DNA from: Zea mays | Lineage: Eukaryota; Streptophyta; Magnoliopsida; Poales; Poaceae | NCBI RefSeq assembly: GCF_902167145.1 | Contig: NC_050096.1 | Coordinates: 78,798,683 to 78,862,682 of the forward strand | Direction: 5' to 3' | DNA length: 64,000 bases | Shown here: positions 43,890-55,492 of the stretch, piece after piece | Layout of the letters: the number at the start of each line of letters is the position of its first letter | How positions within the stretch are numbered: position 1 is the first letter of the stretch | Notes under the pieces: model-generated | Database searches by the model: none | What the model was told of the DNA's origin: nothing | Seen by the model: only the letters and a program-made list of their open reading frames with translations | Translations under genes and position numbers: made by a program

Positions 43890-44609
43890 TAAGTTAAGCA
43901 GTTTCCGAGCTTTGTCTCCAACCAGCTCACGCCCGCCTTTTTCCCAAATTTGAGTAATAAATCAGTTTCCGATGCTTTGGGCTTCAGTGAGAATATCAAC
44001 TAAGTCTAACGTTGAAAGACTGAATGTTGGCTTGTTAACCGTTTTTGCATGAGTGCATCCGGCCTTCAAAAACGCAGCAGTTGTGCCACGAGAAGCTAAC
44101 AGAGCAGAGAAATCCCCGTGCCCGGTTATAACTTCATCGAGAGCTTCAACTTCGTTTTCAATATGCTCAAAGGCTTTGGGAATATCTTCAACTGAAGGGG
44201 CAATTTCTTCAGAGGTAGCCCCAACCGAGTTGAATATTCCTTTCAGTCGGTTTACACAGCGGGCGGCGAAGTCCGTGCACTTGTTCCGAAGGTCTTTCAT
44301 AGACTCATGTAGTTTCGTACTTTTCTCAGCTTCGGCTTCAGCCCTTGTTCAAAGTTTCTTTTGTTTTTGGTCGAAGTGCTCTGATTTTTTCTTCAAAGTT
44401 GTTCGAGTATCATCAAGTTCCTCGCTTAACTTAGTGTTTTGAGATTGTGCTTCCGCGAGGGAGCCTTCGACTGCTTGCAGCAGGAAATCTTTCTTCTCTA
44501 GAGAGGCTTCAAGATCTTTTATCTTATTCTCTAAGCCTTCAATTATAGTTTTGTTTTTCCTATCTTCGTTATCTTGCTGCATTTTTAATGCTTTGCTCAG
44601 CAGCATGCT
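43890..44609 (-). pseudogene. Antisense gene, exon 2 (coiled coil)
   Basis: A GTTGCAG acceptor precedes 44609 and the exon ends at a GTATGA donor after 43890. It encodes about 240 residues: a strongly heptad-like coiled coil (IIEGLENKIKDLEASLEKKD and following), then a mixed helical region. TGA codons at 44351-44349 and 43964-43962 interrupt the frame in this copy. It joins exon 1 across a 75-nt GT-AG intron (44684-44610) in phase 0. Confidence 0.7.
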
Positions 44610-44684
44610 CTGCAACAACAAGTTCTAGTCAGAACATTCAATCCACCACGAATATAATAATAATAACTTAGTCAAAGGTCTCAC

Positions 44685-46756
44685 CTTGAAGTTGGAATAA
44701 AATAAGCTACCGACAATATGTTGTCGTCGGTAGCAGCTGATATCAGTCTCTAGCTTCGGAAAGCTGACACTCTTTGATAAAGTGCCGACTATCTTCGCCT
44801 CGGCGCGGTCGCGAATACATCCTAAGATCTCTTCATCAACCCTGCCGAAAAGCAAAGACCCTGGTTGGTATCCGCATGACATAGCAAATTCTTTTAACTC
44901 CACTTTCTCTTCTTCAGAAAGCTCCTGGCCGCCCAGGTGCCGAAGGTCGAAATCTTCTCCGCCCGAAGGATCAGTATCAATTTCCCTTTCCTTATCTGGC
45001 GTTGTGGCCATGTCCCCCTCTGCAGTCACATCTTTAATTACATCTGATATAAGCCTGTCAATATCTGGCATTGTAGCTTCGGCTTCACCAGTGTCCTTGG
45101 CTTCGACAGCAGCTTTAGCTTTAGCTTCGGCACCCGCAGCAGTCACGGTCTTAGCCACCGAAGCTGAAGGCGGTGTTCTTTCAATGGCTTGCATCACATT
45201 TACTATTCGTCGTTTCTTTTACTCTTTTACTTTCTCGTCTGAAGCCGAAGTCTGTCCTTTCTTCTTTAAAAATTGTGTCAGTTTTGATCCCAGTGGACTT
45301 AGCAGCTTGAAGGGTGGAAAATCAGTCATTACCTTTAGAATTTCTGCTACTTCGGCAGCAGAGGGTGTCGAAGGAGCTTCTTCTCTCGCTTTCAGCTTAG
45401 AAGAAGGCACTATGCTAGGCTTTCGCTTCTTTGAAATTGCCATCTTTGGCTCTTGTGCTATTCTTGGTTTCTTCAGAGCTTTTTCAACTTCCTTTATCAA
45501 TCGAGCAGCTTGCCTACTCAGAATGCTGACTGTTCTTTTTCTTTTATCCCTTCGGCCCCATCGTCGAGCTTCTCATAGTCAGGATAATCAAAGTTTAAGG
45601 CATCCATAACATGGTTTAGCCTTCGTTTTGGCTGGGTGCCGAAGGCAGCAGTCATCAATTGATCTTCTTTTTTGGTATAATTACCAAGTATCTCATTGCA
45701 CATGGTCTCAATCATCTCTAGCCATTCATTGCAAGGTTTCTTGAATTGTTTCTCAAATTTAAAGCGATAGGGGAGCCGTATAAGCTCATGCTTTCCCCCC
45801 CCCCCTCCTTCTTTCTTCTTCGGCATCCCCCAAACGCTGGAAGTTGGAAATGTCTTGTTTGCCAAATATTATTGTACTAGGTCCCTAGTACTAATTTCGG
45901 CAGGTACCACTCTAAACTCAACTTCGGCTACCTGGCCTAGGGAGCCAAGTTGCATATGGCACAAGGGCCTGGTCATTCTGAAGCTTAGTTTCATGGGTTT
46001 CATGACCATAGTCATCAATTTCTCCCTTTTCTTCGCGTCGGCTTTCACATAAAACCATTCATTTGTCCACCCGGTTGGGCATTTAGTGTGATAGCCAATT
46101 ACTAGAGCCTTCGTATCTTTTCTATATGCAAAGTTGTAACAGCCAAAATTCTTATGAAGACCATCTCCTCTGGCCTTTGTCTGATGGTGCAGTTCATGCA
46201 CCCGGCAAAAAGCTTCGGCATTAGCGTCCATACCCTGGCTTCGGAGAGCCCATATAAAAACACTGAGCCTAACAACAGCATTGGGTGTCAATTGATGAAG
46301 GTATATCTCAAAGTTCTCTAAAACTTCCCCTATCATGTCATTTAAGGGGAACCGAAGTCCTGCTCTGAAGAAGCTCTTGAAAACGACAACTTCATCCTCT
46401 TTTGGCTCCGGAATTATTTCCTCCCCAGCAAACCGGACAAGCTTGCTTTCAGCCTCCCCAAAATAACCAAGTTTTTTCATCATAACCATGTCATCCTTCG
46501 CTATAGTAGATTTCCCAAACTCAATATGGCTAGGCTTTGTTGGGCTCAGAATGTTGTAGTCTTCTTCACTTTCATTGGCACTTTCACCTCCAGCTATAAT
46601 CTGTTCAGCTTCGGCATAGGAGACACCTTCGGCAGCAACTTCCTCTGACACAACCAGACCCGATCGCTTCATCACTTCTGAAATTGGTGCTTTTTCGATG
46701 ATTTCAGTCTCCTCTCCTTCATGAGATACTCTGGCAGTGGATCTTACCTTGGCCAT
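44685..46756 (-). pseudogene. Antisense gene, exon 1 (gypsy-type transposon domain, PF04195-like)
   Basis: ATG 46756 begins MAKVRSTARVSHEGEE. The N-terminal third is acidic. Around 46390-46080 lies a domain like Pfam 'Putative gypsy type transposon' (PF04195): FFRAGLRFPLNDM, QLTPNAVVRLSVFIW. It continues through basic and Ala/Glu-rich regions to a GTGAGA donor after 44685. Breaks are TAA 45871, a one-base frameshift near 45525 and TAA 45221. This is the antisense extra ORF described for Tat-lineage elements, function unknown. A TATA box is about 160 bp upstream. The start is chosen as the first in-frame ATG after that box. Confidence 0.75.
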
Positions 46757-46912
46757 TTGTGTGTTCAGGTTCTTTAAGCCGAAGCTAATCTCAGGCGACG
46801 AAGCGCTTGCTTGAAAATGCAACGCATGAAGCTTCAGCTATGGTTAAAAATTTTAACAGCACAACGGTGCGATAGCAATGAATGCCGTGGTAACTCCTCA
46901 CCAACCCGTCTG

Positions 46913-46921
46913 TTTATATAG
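46913..46921 (-). promoter_or_regulatory. TATA box for the antisense gene
   Basis: On minus, CTATATAAAC lies about 160 bp upstream of ATG 46756 and 200 bp inside the LTR boundary. Position and strand fit a dedicated promoter for the antisense transcript. Confidence 0.55.
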
Positions 46922-47109
46922 TGTTGCAGGGGGAGAAGGTGAACCGCTATACCGCTTACACTGGCTGAGCGGTGGACCGACCGACGATCGGAATATTTTA
47001 ATCGTTTCCTGGCAACGAGCTCAGGGAAGGTGTTTTTCGGACCTTCGGCATTCCGAAGCCTTCGTGTTTTTCGCGAATCGAGCTCGTTACGAAAAATGAT
47101 CTACCACCG

Positions 47110-47121
47110 CGAAGGGGCTAC
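47110..47121 (+). promoter_or_regulatory. Polypurine tract of the Gypsy element
   Basis: CGAAGGGGCTAC directly precedes the 3' LTR. GGGCTAC also precedes the LTR stub at 10967. Confidence 0.65.
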
Positions 47122-47762
47122 TTTTGGGGGTCTTCTTCTTCGCTGAAGGTCCTCAAGGTGAAAACACCTTCGGCAAGATAATATAAAGGCATATGCGACA
47201 TGATGATACAAATGAAAGCCGAAGCTATGGCTGAAAAAGCTTCGGCCTAGTATTACGACGAAGCCGAAGGTTGTCACCGACTCAAGGGAAAAAGACCGTT
47301 TAGTCCTTGATTATTCGTATTATGATTGTAAGTAAATGTCAGGGACACGAATGTAATTATGTCGGGGCTGCGTCCCGCGCCTATAAATAGATGAATAGTA
47401 CCCCCGTATTGTTCACACTGGATTGTAATATCTCTCTTACGTCATCTTTGCATTTACACCTTCTCGCGAACCGAAGATATTATAGTATTATGAATATTAT
47501 TAATGTTGATTCTTGTCTATGAATATAAATATAAATAAACAGCGAAGATCTAATCATTTTCTATAGTATTTAATGTTCTTTTGCATTCTTATTTATATTT
47601 ATGTTTATATGCTAAAATGATGAAGGCAAGTCTTTTATGACCTTCGTCTGAGGATCATTATATCCAAAAGAAAATAATGCTTCGGAGGACGAAGGTCTTT
47701 AACTATTAACAATTGTGTTACCTTATTATTGATTTATAGCATTTGAGAACAAGTAACCAACA
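47122..47762 (+). repeat. 3' LTR of the Tat-lineage element
   Basis: 641 bp starting TTTTGGGGG (expected TGTTGGGGG, so the terminal G is mutated) and ending CCAACA. A TATA box (TATAAATAG) lies at 47382-47390. The LTR shares its core promoter block and 3' end with the solo LTR at 13231-13928. Confidence 0.8.
47382..47390 (+). promoter_or_regulatory. LTR TATA box
   Basis: TATAAATAG lies in the block GCTGCGTCCCGCGCC that is also present in the solo LTR at 13231. Confidence 0.65.
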
Positions 47763-50700
47763 CACCATATAATAGAACTGTTTTTCTGTATTTTTTCCTA
47801 TATTTTCCTTCTCTGCTTTTTCCTGTCTACAAACCTACCCATTGGTATCACAAGCTCGGATAGACACAATTTTTTATGGTGCCGCCACCGCCGGTTCTTC
47901 GTTAGATCTGCCATGGCACCGTTCTCCAAGTCCGTGGTCGTGTGTCTCGTGTGGCGCCCTGATCCGGGCTGCCTCTAGAGGGTCCGGACCGTGCTTGGAT
48001 AGCAACATCTTCGCAACACTGGTCAACGCGATCTCATTGGAGACGAGGTCTCTCATCTAGCAACGTCTTCTCAGCGCTAGTGTTCGCAAGCGTCAAGTGT
48101 ATTGGAAGGCCACCGATCTGCAGTCCTCAAGACACCCTCGTGAAGTGTTTGTGGATCACTGTTGCGCAAGAATCTTGGCTTAATTACCTTTTTTCCGTCC
48201 ATAGGTGCAATCATTAGATTACACAGATTTTTGTTTTGTTTGAGATTTTTTATTTCAGATTATAGATGTCGATTAAACTTGATATTCCAAAATTTAATGG
48301 TAAAATCAATTTTTCTATTTGACAGATTTAAATAAAGATTATTCTTACTAGGTTAGGTATGTGAAAGGCCTTACAAACGTAACATGCTGATATGATTGAT
48401 GTTAAATGAGAATATCTTGATGAAAAACTTTTGTCCGTCTTACAGTTCAGTTTATCTTTTGAAGTGATGCGTGAATGGATACAAAATCTGTGGCAGAAAG
48501 AAATTAGACTAGCTATATATATGACCAAGAGTCTTGCTAATAAACTCCGACTCAAATAGTGTTTTTACACTATTCGCATAGCGTAAGATTATTCTCAATA
48601 AATTTAATTTAATTTGTGTCAACCTTGATAATTTGGATGCGAAGATAGATTATGAAGATAAAACAATTTTGTTGGTAGTCTCGTTGCCCCCTTCTTTTAA
48701 GCATTTACAAGAAATTATGCTTTATGGAAATTTATACTTCACAAACTTTTGAGAATACTAAGTCAAATTTATTTTTCAAGAGAAAATTTGATATTGATTC
48801 TCGTTCTGATTAAAAAGATGAAGGTTTTATTGTTCAAGGTAGAACTCAACAAGCGGACAGTTCTAATATACATAAATCAAAGTCTAAGTCAATAGATCGT
48901 AAATCCAACATTTTTTGTCGTTATTGTAAAGCTGATAATCATGTGATCTCCCAATGTCCTAAGTTTAAAAATAAGGAAGAAAAGCAGAAGAAAAGGAATC
49001 TGATAAATCGCCTGCTGAGACTAGTATTGTTGAAAATAATGATAGTGGAGAAGCTCTTATGATCACCTCTAATAATGAAAAATGTATGTCTTGGGTTCTT
49101 GATTCAGCTTGCTCTTTTCACATTTTCTCACAACGAGAGTGGTTTTTTGATTATTCTGATGTTCATACTGGTGATATCATTGGTGATGAATCTCCACATG
49201 AAATTTCTAGAATTAGTTCTATTCAAATTAAAGTTTATGATGGCACATTGAAGACCCTTACTAATGTTTGCTTGTTTTTTGCACCTTACAATTTTGTGAA
49301 TTGTATGTATTGGGCAAAACATAAGAGAGTCAGTTTCTCTTTATCGACTCACTGCACTAAAGGTATTCTTGACTATATTCATTCTGATATTTGGGGTCAG
49401 GCTCCTCACTCTTCTATTAGAGGTTGTGATAATATGATCACTTTTATTGATGATTTCTCTCGCAAAGTCTAGGTTTATATTCTAAAGCATAAAAATGATG
49501 CTCTTACTAAATTCAAACAATGGAAAGAATTAGTGAAAAATCATACTGGAAGAAAAATCAAGAAACTAAGAATCCATAATGGATTGGAATTTTGCAATGA
49601 TGAGTTTGATTCTCTTTGTGCTGATCATGGTATTGCTAGACTAGACACAAGACTATTCTAAGCACTCCATGACAGAATGGTGTTTCTAAAAGGATGAATC
49701 ATGCTATTCTGGAGCGTGTTCGTTGCATGCTTTATAATGCTGGTTTGTGGGATAAGCGTGGTTTGTGGGCGGAAGCTACTTCTGTCGCCTGCTATTTGAT
49801 TAATCGCTCTTCAAATTGAGTTATTGATTTCAAGATTCCAGAAGAGGTATGGACAGGTAAACCAGTTGATTATTTTAATATTAGAATCCTTGGATGTCTT
49901 GCTTATGTTCATGTTAACAATGGGAAGCTAGTGCCTAGAGTAATGCACCTTTGTTGGCTATGATTCTTTTGTTAAAGGATAGCGTTTATTATGTGCTAAT
50001 TCTAAAAGGTTGATTGTCAATCGATGAAAGTACATTTTGTTCCTCTAGAGGTGTTTCTGATAGTGGTTCCTCATCTACATTTATGCATAAAACTACTGAT
50101 GAGAATCTTGAGGTAGACGTACCTATTAATGTTGATCTTGTTACTCCTATTACATAGTCAGTTTTAGATTTTGTACCTCCTGTTAGAAACAACCACTCTA
50201 TTACTTAAGATAGACATAGAAGGGATAATGTTTTGCCACATCGAAATCGTGACACTGATAGTATGGTCCATTATGCTCTCATTTATGCTCAAGATATTAA
50301 TGAAGCATTTGAACCTTCTTCTTATTTGGAAGCTATCTCATGTGATAATTCATCAAAGTGGTTAGTTGCTATGAATGATGAATTTAAGACCCTTCAAAAA
50401 AAATCCTACATGGGAATTGATTGAGTTTCCTATAGGTAAAAGACCTTTAATGTGCAAGTGGATTTATAAGAAGAAGGAGGTATATTTGGAGTTGAACCTA
50501 TAAGATTTAAAGCTCGTTTAGCTGTGAAAGGTTTCAAACAATGGGAAGGTATGTATTGATTTCAATGATGTATTCTCTCCTGTTGTTTTTCACTCTTCTA
50601 TTCGAGTTATGCTTGCTATTGTTGATTTATTTGATTTGGAGTTAGAGCAACTTGATGTTAAAACTGTTTTACTTTATAGAGATTTATATGAGAAAATTTA

Positions 50701-51200
50701 TATGACACAACCTGAAGATTTTTCTACTCCTGGTCAAGGGCATTTAGTTTGTCATTTACATAAATCTCTTTATTGTTTGAAACAAGATCCTAGGCAGTTG
50801 TATAATAGGTTTGACTCGTTCATGCTTGCACATGTTATTCTCGAAGCAATTATCATCATTGTATTTATTTGTAGTAGTTCCCTAATGGATCATTTATGTA
50901 TCTACTGCTTTATGTTGATGATATGTTGATTGCTTCTCATGACAAGTCATTGATTGATGAATTAAAGGATCAACTTAATCATGCATTTGATATGAAAGAT
51001 CTTGGATCAACAAAGAAGATTTTTGAGATGGAAATTTAGCGTGATCGTCATGTTGGTACTCTTTTTCTATCACAGGAAAGTTATATTGAAAAAATTCTTG
51101 AAAAGTACAATGTCATGTTACTAAACCGCTTGTTTCACATTTTAAATTGTCATTGAGGCAATGTCATGTTACTGAAGATGATAAATAGTACATGTATCAC
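47763..51200 (+). mobile_element. Decayed Ty1/Copia retrotransposon fragment
   Basis: The last 79 bp of a 5' LTR (47763-47841) are followed by a Met-tRNA primer site (TGGTATCACAAGC, 47843-47855) and a gag-pol remnant up to RT. It is cut on the left by the Gypsy element ending at 47762 and on the right, in the RT region, by the Gypsy element starting at 51201. It is the oldest recognisable element here by nesting and by its number of stops. It is AT-rich, unlike its neighbours. Family not recognised. Confidence 0.82.
48266..51200 (+). pseudogene. gag-pol: Copia gag-pol pseudogene
   Basis: Pieces in Copia order: gag start (MSIKLDIPKFNGKINF) at 48266, CCHC knuckle (CRYCKADNHVISQCP) near 48915, protease (WVLDSACSFHIF) near 49090, integrase (IHSDIWGQAPHS near 49380, HNGLEF near 49577), RT (VKTVLLYRDLYEKIYMTQPE near 50655; YVDDMLIASHD near 50918). 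Many stops and frameshifts lie between them. Some catalytic positions are altered, for example HNG where DNG is expected in integrase. It cannot be expressed as a polyprotein. Confidence 0.82.
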
Positions 51201-51773
51201 TATTGGGACGAAGGCGAACATGCCCCCTCGCTCAACGATTACCACATCAGCGCATCAAAGATCGAAGGCCCCGAAGATAAGCCCCGCAAGCCGGGCCCGA
51301 GGACGATGCCTATGCGAAGGCTCAAGTGCTCCCTTCGCTCCGGTGAGCCGAATCGAAGACCATCGAAGGCTTCAGGGCTCGGATGACCAAGATTTTGAAG
51401 ACCCTACATCTTGACCTCCCTCGATGTAAAAAGGGGTCCGTGTATAATCCGGTCCATATTGTAGGGCCCTGCCCGCAGGTCGCCATGTGGGTTGAGCGGG
51501 TTGGGCCACGTCTGTAACAAAGCATGCTGTAATGACACGCTGTAACCCCCCTGTGAGGGAATATTTTGGGGATAAACTAGGTAACTGAGGGTCTAATTGT
51601 CCTTGGCAGGGCCGAGCGGTCCCTTAGTTACCTATAAATACCCCCGCACTGTGCCAATGCAGGGCACGAAGAAAAACATTGTTACCCTAACGCTTTGTGT
51701 TTAGTAGCATCAAACTGTTCTTCATTCTTTCACCGTTGGATTTTTTTTGTCCCTGGATTAGCAAGTTCCAACA
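51201..51773 (+). repeat. 5' LTR of the Gypsy element
   Basis: 573 bp with a TATA box (TATAAATA) at 51633-51640 and terminus CCAACA. The 5' boundary is placed where Copia RT similarity stops and a TGTTGG-like (here TATTGG) inverted terminus begins. Confidence 0.7.
51633..51640 (+). promoter_or_regulatory. LTR TATA box
   Basis: CCTATAAATACCCCC, about 135 bp before the LTR end. Confidence 0.65.
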
Positions 51774-51775
51774 TT

Positions 51776-51793
51776 TGGCACCCACCATTCGTG
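51776..51793 (+). promoter_or_regulatory. Primer binding site
   Basis: TGGCACCCACCATTCGTG begins two bases after the LTR end. The TGG start fits a tRNA CCA tail; the tRNA is not identified. Confidence 0.6.
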
Positions 51794-51814
51794 CTACGAC
51801 AAAGCATCCCCGCG

Positions 51815-54144
51815 ATGGCCCCCAAGAGAGCAAATTCGAAGGCTGTCGCTTCCGTCGACGACGTGGCGAAGGCAGCTCTCCTGGCGGAGAAGAAAGGCAA
51901 GGCTCTTGCAGACAACACCCTTCAAGAGGCCTTCGAAGATGACGCCATCAACAACAAGAGGCAATGCCAGGACAACCACCCTACGCCCGACGACACTTTG
52001 CGCACCTGCAGTTCCGAGGGGGCAGCGCGAGCACCGCCACCACGCTTCGCTCATCCAGAAGGCGAAGACACAGTAGAAGACGACGAGATTATAGGCATCT
52101 CGATCGAAGATCAGTTAAAGCTGCGAGCCCTGCGCATCAAGAACAACCACCTTCAAAAGCAAAAAGAAAGACTCGAAGCCAAACGCCAGCGCGTCACCAT
52201 GCAAACCAAAGTTCAACAGATGATATTGAATGAGGAACAAAAGGCTCGAAATCTAGAACAAGAAATCACAGACATACAAGGCAAAGGCCCTTACCACCTG
52301 CAGTGTGGCCCCCTCGTGACCCCGACTGCCTTCCAACAAAATATACAAGGCGAAGTCTCATACCCGTAGCGTGGCCCCTTCGTCCCTCCAGCCGCTTTCC
52401 AAGGAATTAATTACCTCGATGAGCGAAGCCCGCTCGCTCCGCAGCTCCAAGCTTCACCTGGGCCCGCCAATTTCAGAGCCGGCAATTACCCCAAGTACAA
52501 TGGCAGCACAGATCCGGCTCAGTACATCATGAGCTACCAAGTCGATGTTGCATCATCCGGAGGGGACGACGCCACCATGGCCAAATCCTTCATCATCGCG
52601 CTCGAAGGCCTAGCCCTAACCTGGTATACTAGGCTACCGCCATTATCAATCGAGTCATGGAATGGACTTCGTGACAAATTCCTATTGAATTTCCAAGGGT
52701 ACAGACCAGACACAGATGCCTTGGCCGAGCTATCACTCTACAAGCAGCAAGAGAAGGAAACTCTTCGAGAATACTACAAGAAGTTCCTCACGCTCAAGTC
52801 GCAGTTGCCTTCCATCGACGACCACATAGCAATCCATATGCAATCAGCGGTCTTCGCGTCGGCGTATTGTATAGCCACTGCATCAGAGATCCGCCCAAAA
52901 ACTTGCAAGAGCTCTACCAATTGTTCGAAAAATATGACAGGTCCGAGGAGCTGCACCAGCGCAAGATAGAATCTCAGTGGAAACCCAAAGACACTCCACA
53001 GTCCAGCAGAACATGGGTCAAGCCGGCGCAGTCCGACTCCGACAGGGAAAACTGCAACCAACAACAAGTACACACCATCGCCAACCAACACCCCGTCGGA
53101 GACACAGTTCGCCGTCAGGAGTACCCCTCACAACAAAACCATGACAACAACATGAGAGGAAGAGGCAAAGGTCGGGCCCAGCAACCGCGAAGATTTTACT
53201 GCCTATTTCATGGTGAGGACTGCGCACACCCCACCAAGGACTGCCCGGAAACCAAGGCCACCAAGGACAGAATGGCCAGAAATCAGCCAGCCGACAACCA
53301 ACAAGTTGTCGCACATACTTATCACCCTCAGCAATACCACCAGCAACCATACCACAACAAGCAAATCCATCACCAACCCAACCACTTGTACCATCATCAT
53401 CAAGAGGTCAAAGTCCTCCCCCAGCTACCACATCATACAAATCCCCCACATCAAAAACCCCCACTGCTAGCACCCAAGCAAGAGGACTTTGCCGAGCAAC
53501 CTTACCGCGGGGTCATCCACATGATCACTAGGGGATCCAGCGTAGACTTCGACACCAAGCGACAGAAAAAAGATCAGTATCGCAGTGTCAACCACGTAGC
53601 TCTCACCGGCCTAGCGGTGCAAACAAAGTGGTCCCACGTCCCACTCACTTTCGATGCCAGAGACGTTGACTTACGCAGCGCACCACACGCAGATGCCATG
53701 GTGATCAATTGCAGGGTGGCAGGATGGGATCTACACAAAGTATTAGTCGACAATGGCAGCCAGACCAACATCATTTTCCTGCACGCCTTCGATCGCATGG
53801 GCATCAGCCACAACCTCGTTAAGCCCGCAGACAACCCCTTATACAGTTGTGGAGGCAAAGGCACCTTCCCCGTTGGCAAAATAGAGCTACTGTTGTCATT
53901 TGGCACGGTGCCCAGCGCGCAAAACGAACAAGTCACCTTCGATATAGTTGACATGGTCTACCCGTATAATGCCATAATGGGGCGTGGATCAATCAACAAG
54001 TTTGAGGCAGCCATACACGGACTTTATCTCTGCATGAAGATCGTAGGCCCACAAGGTGTGATCACAATCTATGGAGACCAGCAAGCAGCACGAAACATCG
54101 AGAGAGAGATTTTGTTCCAGGGCAGCACAATGTTCATTGCTTAA
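51815..54144 (+). pseudogene. gag-pro: Gypsy gag and protease, broken
   Basis: ATG 51815 (MAPKRANSKAVASVDDV) opens a frame with a Lys/Glu-rich coiled coil (about 52080-52290) and the gag core (52480-52830; IALEGLALTWYTRLPP, KQQEKETLREYYKKF). It is broken by TAG 52367 (expected CAG) and a one-base loss near 52838. The next frame gives a Cys/His motif (YCLFHGEDCAHPTKDCP near 53200), a Gln/His/Pro-rich linker (53300-53470) and protease (VDNGSQTNIIFLHAF near 53745). The stop at 54142-54144 results from another one-base shift near 54122. Confidence 0.82.
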
Positions 54145-54817
54145 CAATAGAGCGCAAAGACAATGATAGTCATCGCTCAACCAAAAGCAAAAAGATCAAC
54201 GCCCAGTTGTAGAGTAATGACGGCACGAAGATAGTCCTCCTTGACCCTGCAACCCCAAAGCAAACTGTCATGATAAGCGAAGACATGTCACCTTATGACG
54301 AGGAAAGACTTCTTTCTTGTCTCAACCACAACAGGGACGTCTTCGCCTAGCCTGCTCTGGACCTATTGGGGGTTAGTCGCGCAATCATCGAACACAGCCT
54401 GGGTATCGACCCCTCGGTGCGCCCAAAAAAGCAGCGACTAAGAAAGATATCTGATGAAAAGATAGAGACAGCCAAGGCCGAGGTGCATCGCCTCTTGGAA
54501 GCCAAATTCATCGAGCCAATAGCTTACCCAACATGGCTCGCCAACGTCGTGATGGTACAGAAGAAGAACGGAAAATGGCACATGTGCATTGACTTCACTA
54601 GCCTTAACAAAGCATGCCCCAAGGATAACTTCCCTCTACCGCGAATCGACAAGATCGTCGATTGTGCAGCAGGCTGTGAAGTCATGTCCCTCTTAGACTG
54701 CTTCTCTGGTTATCACCAGATCCATATGAAAGAGGAAGACAAGCCATCACCAGCTTCATCACCCCCTTCGGCACGAACTGCTTCGTACGAATGCCCAAAG
54801 GACTCAAGAACACCAGC
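54145..54817 (+). pseudogene. pol: Gypsy RT, N-terminal part, truncated by insertion
   Basis: A frame from about 54122 carries stops at TAG 54210 (expected CAG) and TAG 54348 (expected TGG). It then gives RT motifs VQKKNGKWHMCIDFTSLNKA (near 54555) and LLDCFSGYHQIHMK (near 54690). A one-base loss near 54742 breaks the last part, and the sequence ends at the element inserted at 54818 before the YVDD motif. Confidence 0.82.
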
Positions 54818-55446
54818 TGTGGGGGATAGATATCCCCCGGGTCCACTAAAAGAGTAAAAGACCCCACGAAAGGCCCAAGGGCCCAATAAATCGTGAGGTC
54901 ATTCTTTCGTGGGCCTGGGGAGAAGCAACCAGCAAAGTAGATCGACATGAGGCCGGATTGGTGCAAACCCGAACGGCCCACAATGTCGAGCGATTGACCA
55001 AAACAGAAATCCGACTTTCCCGCGCCGGAGCCCCCATGCAACGGAGCCATGCAGAGATAAGTCGGCGGGGGTCACGCAGGGATAAACTCAAGAGGTTCAC
55101 TATCTTTAAGCTACTTGTTGTTATCATATCCGCATGTTTTGCCCCACGGTCGAATATATAAGGCCTAGGGGGCACCCCTTCAGAACGATCGACCCTATTA
55201 CTTAGCCACCCACGTCAACTCTCTGTATTCTCAATCCAGAGAGCTCTCTGTAACCACATTCACCAAGCATACTCACCAGGACGTAGGGTATTACGCATTT
55301 CTAAGCGGCCCGAACCTGTAAACCTTGTCCACTGTCCCTCGTGCAATCGGCACGAACCATTTTGCTACAGTCGTCGACACCGTCCTACTTCTAAAAACAC
55401 CTCGAGGGGCAACCCCGGGTGTGCGGTCGGACCCAAAACACCGACA
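54818..55446 (+). repeat. 5' LTR
   Basis: 629 bp starting TGTGGGGGATAG and ending ACACCGACA. The first 22 bases form a hairpin (GGGGGATAGATATCCCCC). TATA box at 55155-55163. Confidence 0.88.
55155..55163 (+). promoter_or_regulatory. LTR TATA box
   Basis: GAATATATAAGGCC, about 290 bp before the LTR end. Confidence 0.65.
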
Positions 55447-55448
55447 GC

Positions 55449-55466
55449 TGGCGCGCCAGGTAGGGG
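55449..55466 (+). promoter_or_regulatory. Primer binding site
   Basis: TGGCGCGCCAGGTAGGGG begins two bases after the LTR end. It is nearly the same as the Huck site at 1124, which suggests a shared primer tRNA. Confidence 0.75.
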
Positions 55467-55492
55467 GTGTGTCGACGATCCAAGCTAGCTCA

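Larger units (their letters stand above)
40651..47762 (+). mobile_element. Tat-lineage Ty3/Gypsy element, 3' half, with antisense gene
   Basis: It starts inside RT/RNase H, where the CACTA element interrupts it, and runs through integrase, a tandem repeat, an antisense gene and the 3' LTR ending CCAACA at 47762. The LTR is inserted in the LTR remnant of a Copia element; the 5-bp right flank is CACCA (47763-47767). The second RNase H-like domain and the antisense gene between pol and LTR mark the Tat lineage. The LTR is distantly related to the solo LTR at 13231. The 5' half is missing from the window. Confidence 0.85.
51201..54817 (+). mobile_element. Ty3/Gypsy element, 5' portion, interrupted in RT
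   Basis: Order: 5' LTR (51201-51773), primer site, gag, protease and the first part of RT. The next element inserts at 54818. It lies inside the Copia RT region; the left flank is ATCAC (51196-51200), but the right flank is outside the window. The LTR begins TATTGGG and ends TTCCAACA, so the expected 5' TG has become TA. Family not recognised. Confidence 0.82.

Noticed and set aside
47842..48060. Short ORF after the Copia primer site
   Set aside because: Leader region of the Copia element; no gag similarity. The gag-like frame starts at 48266.
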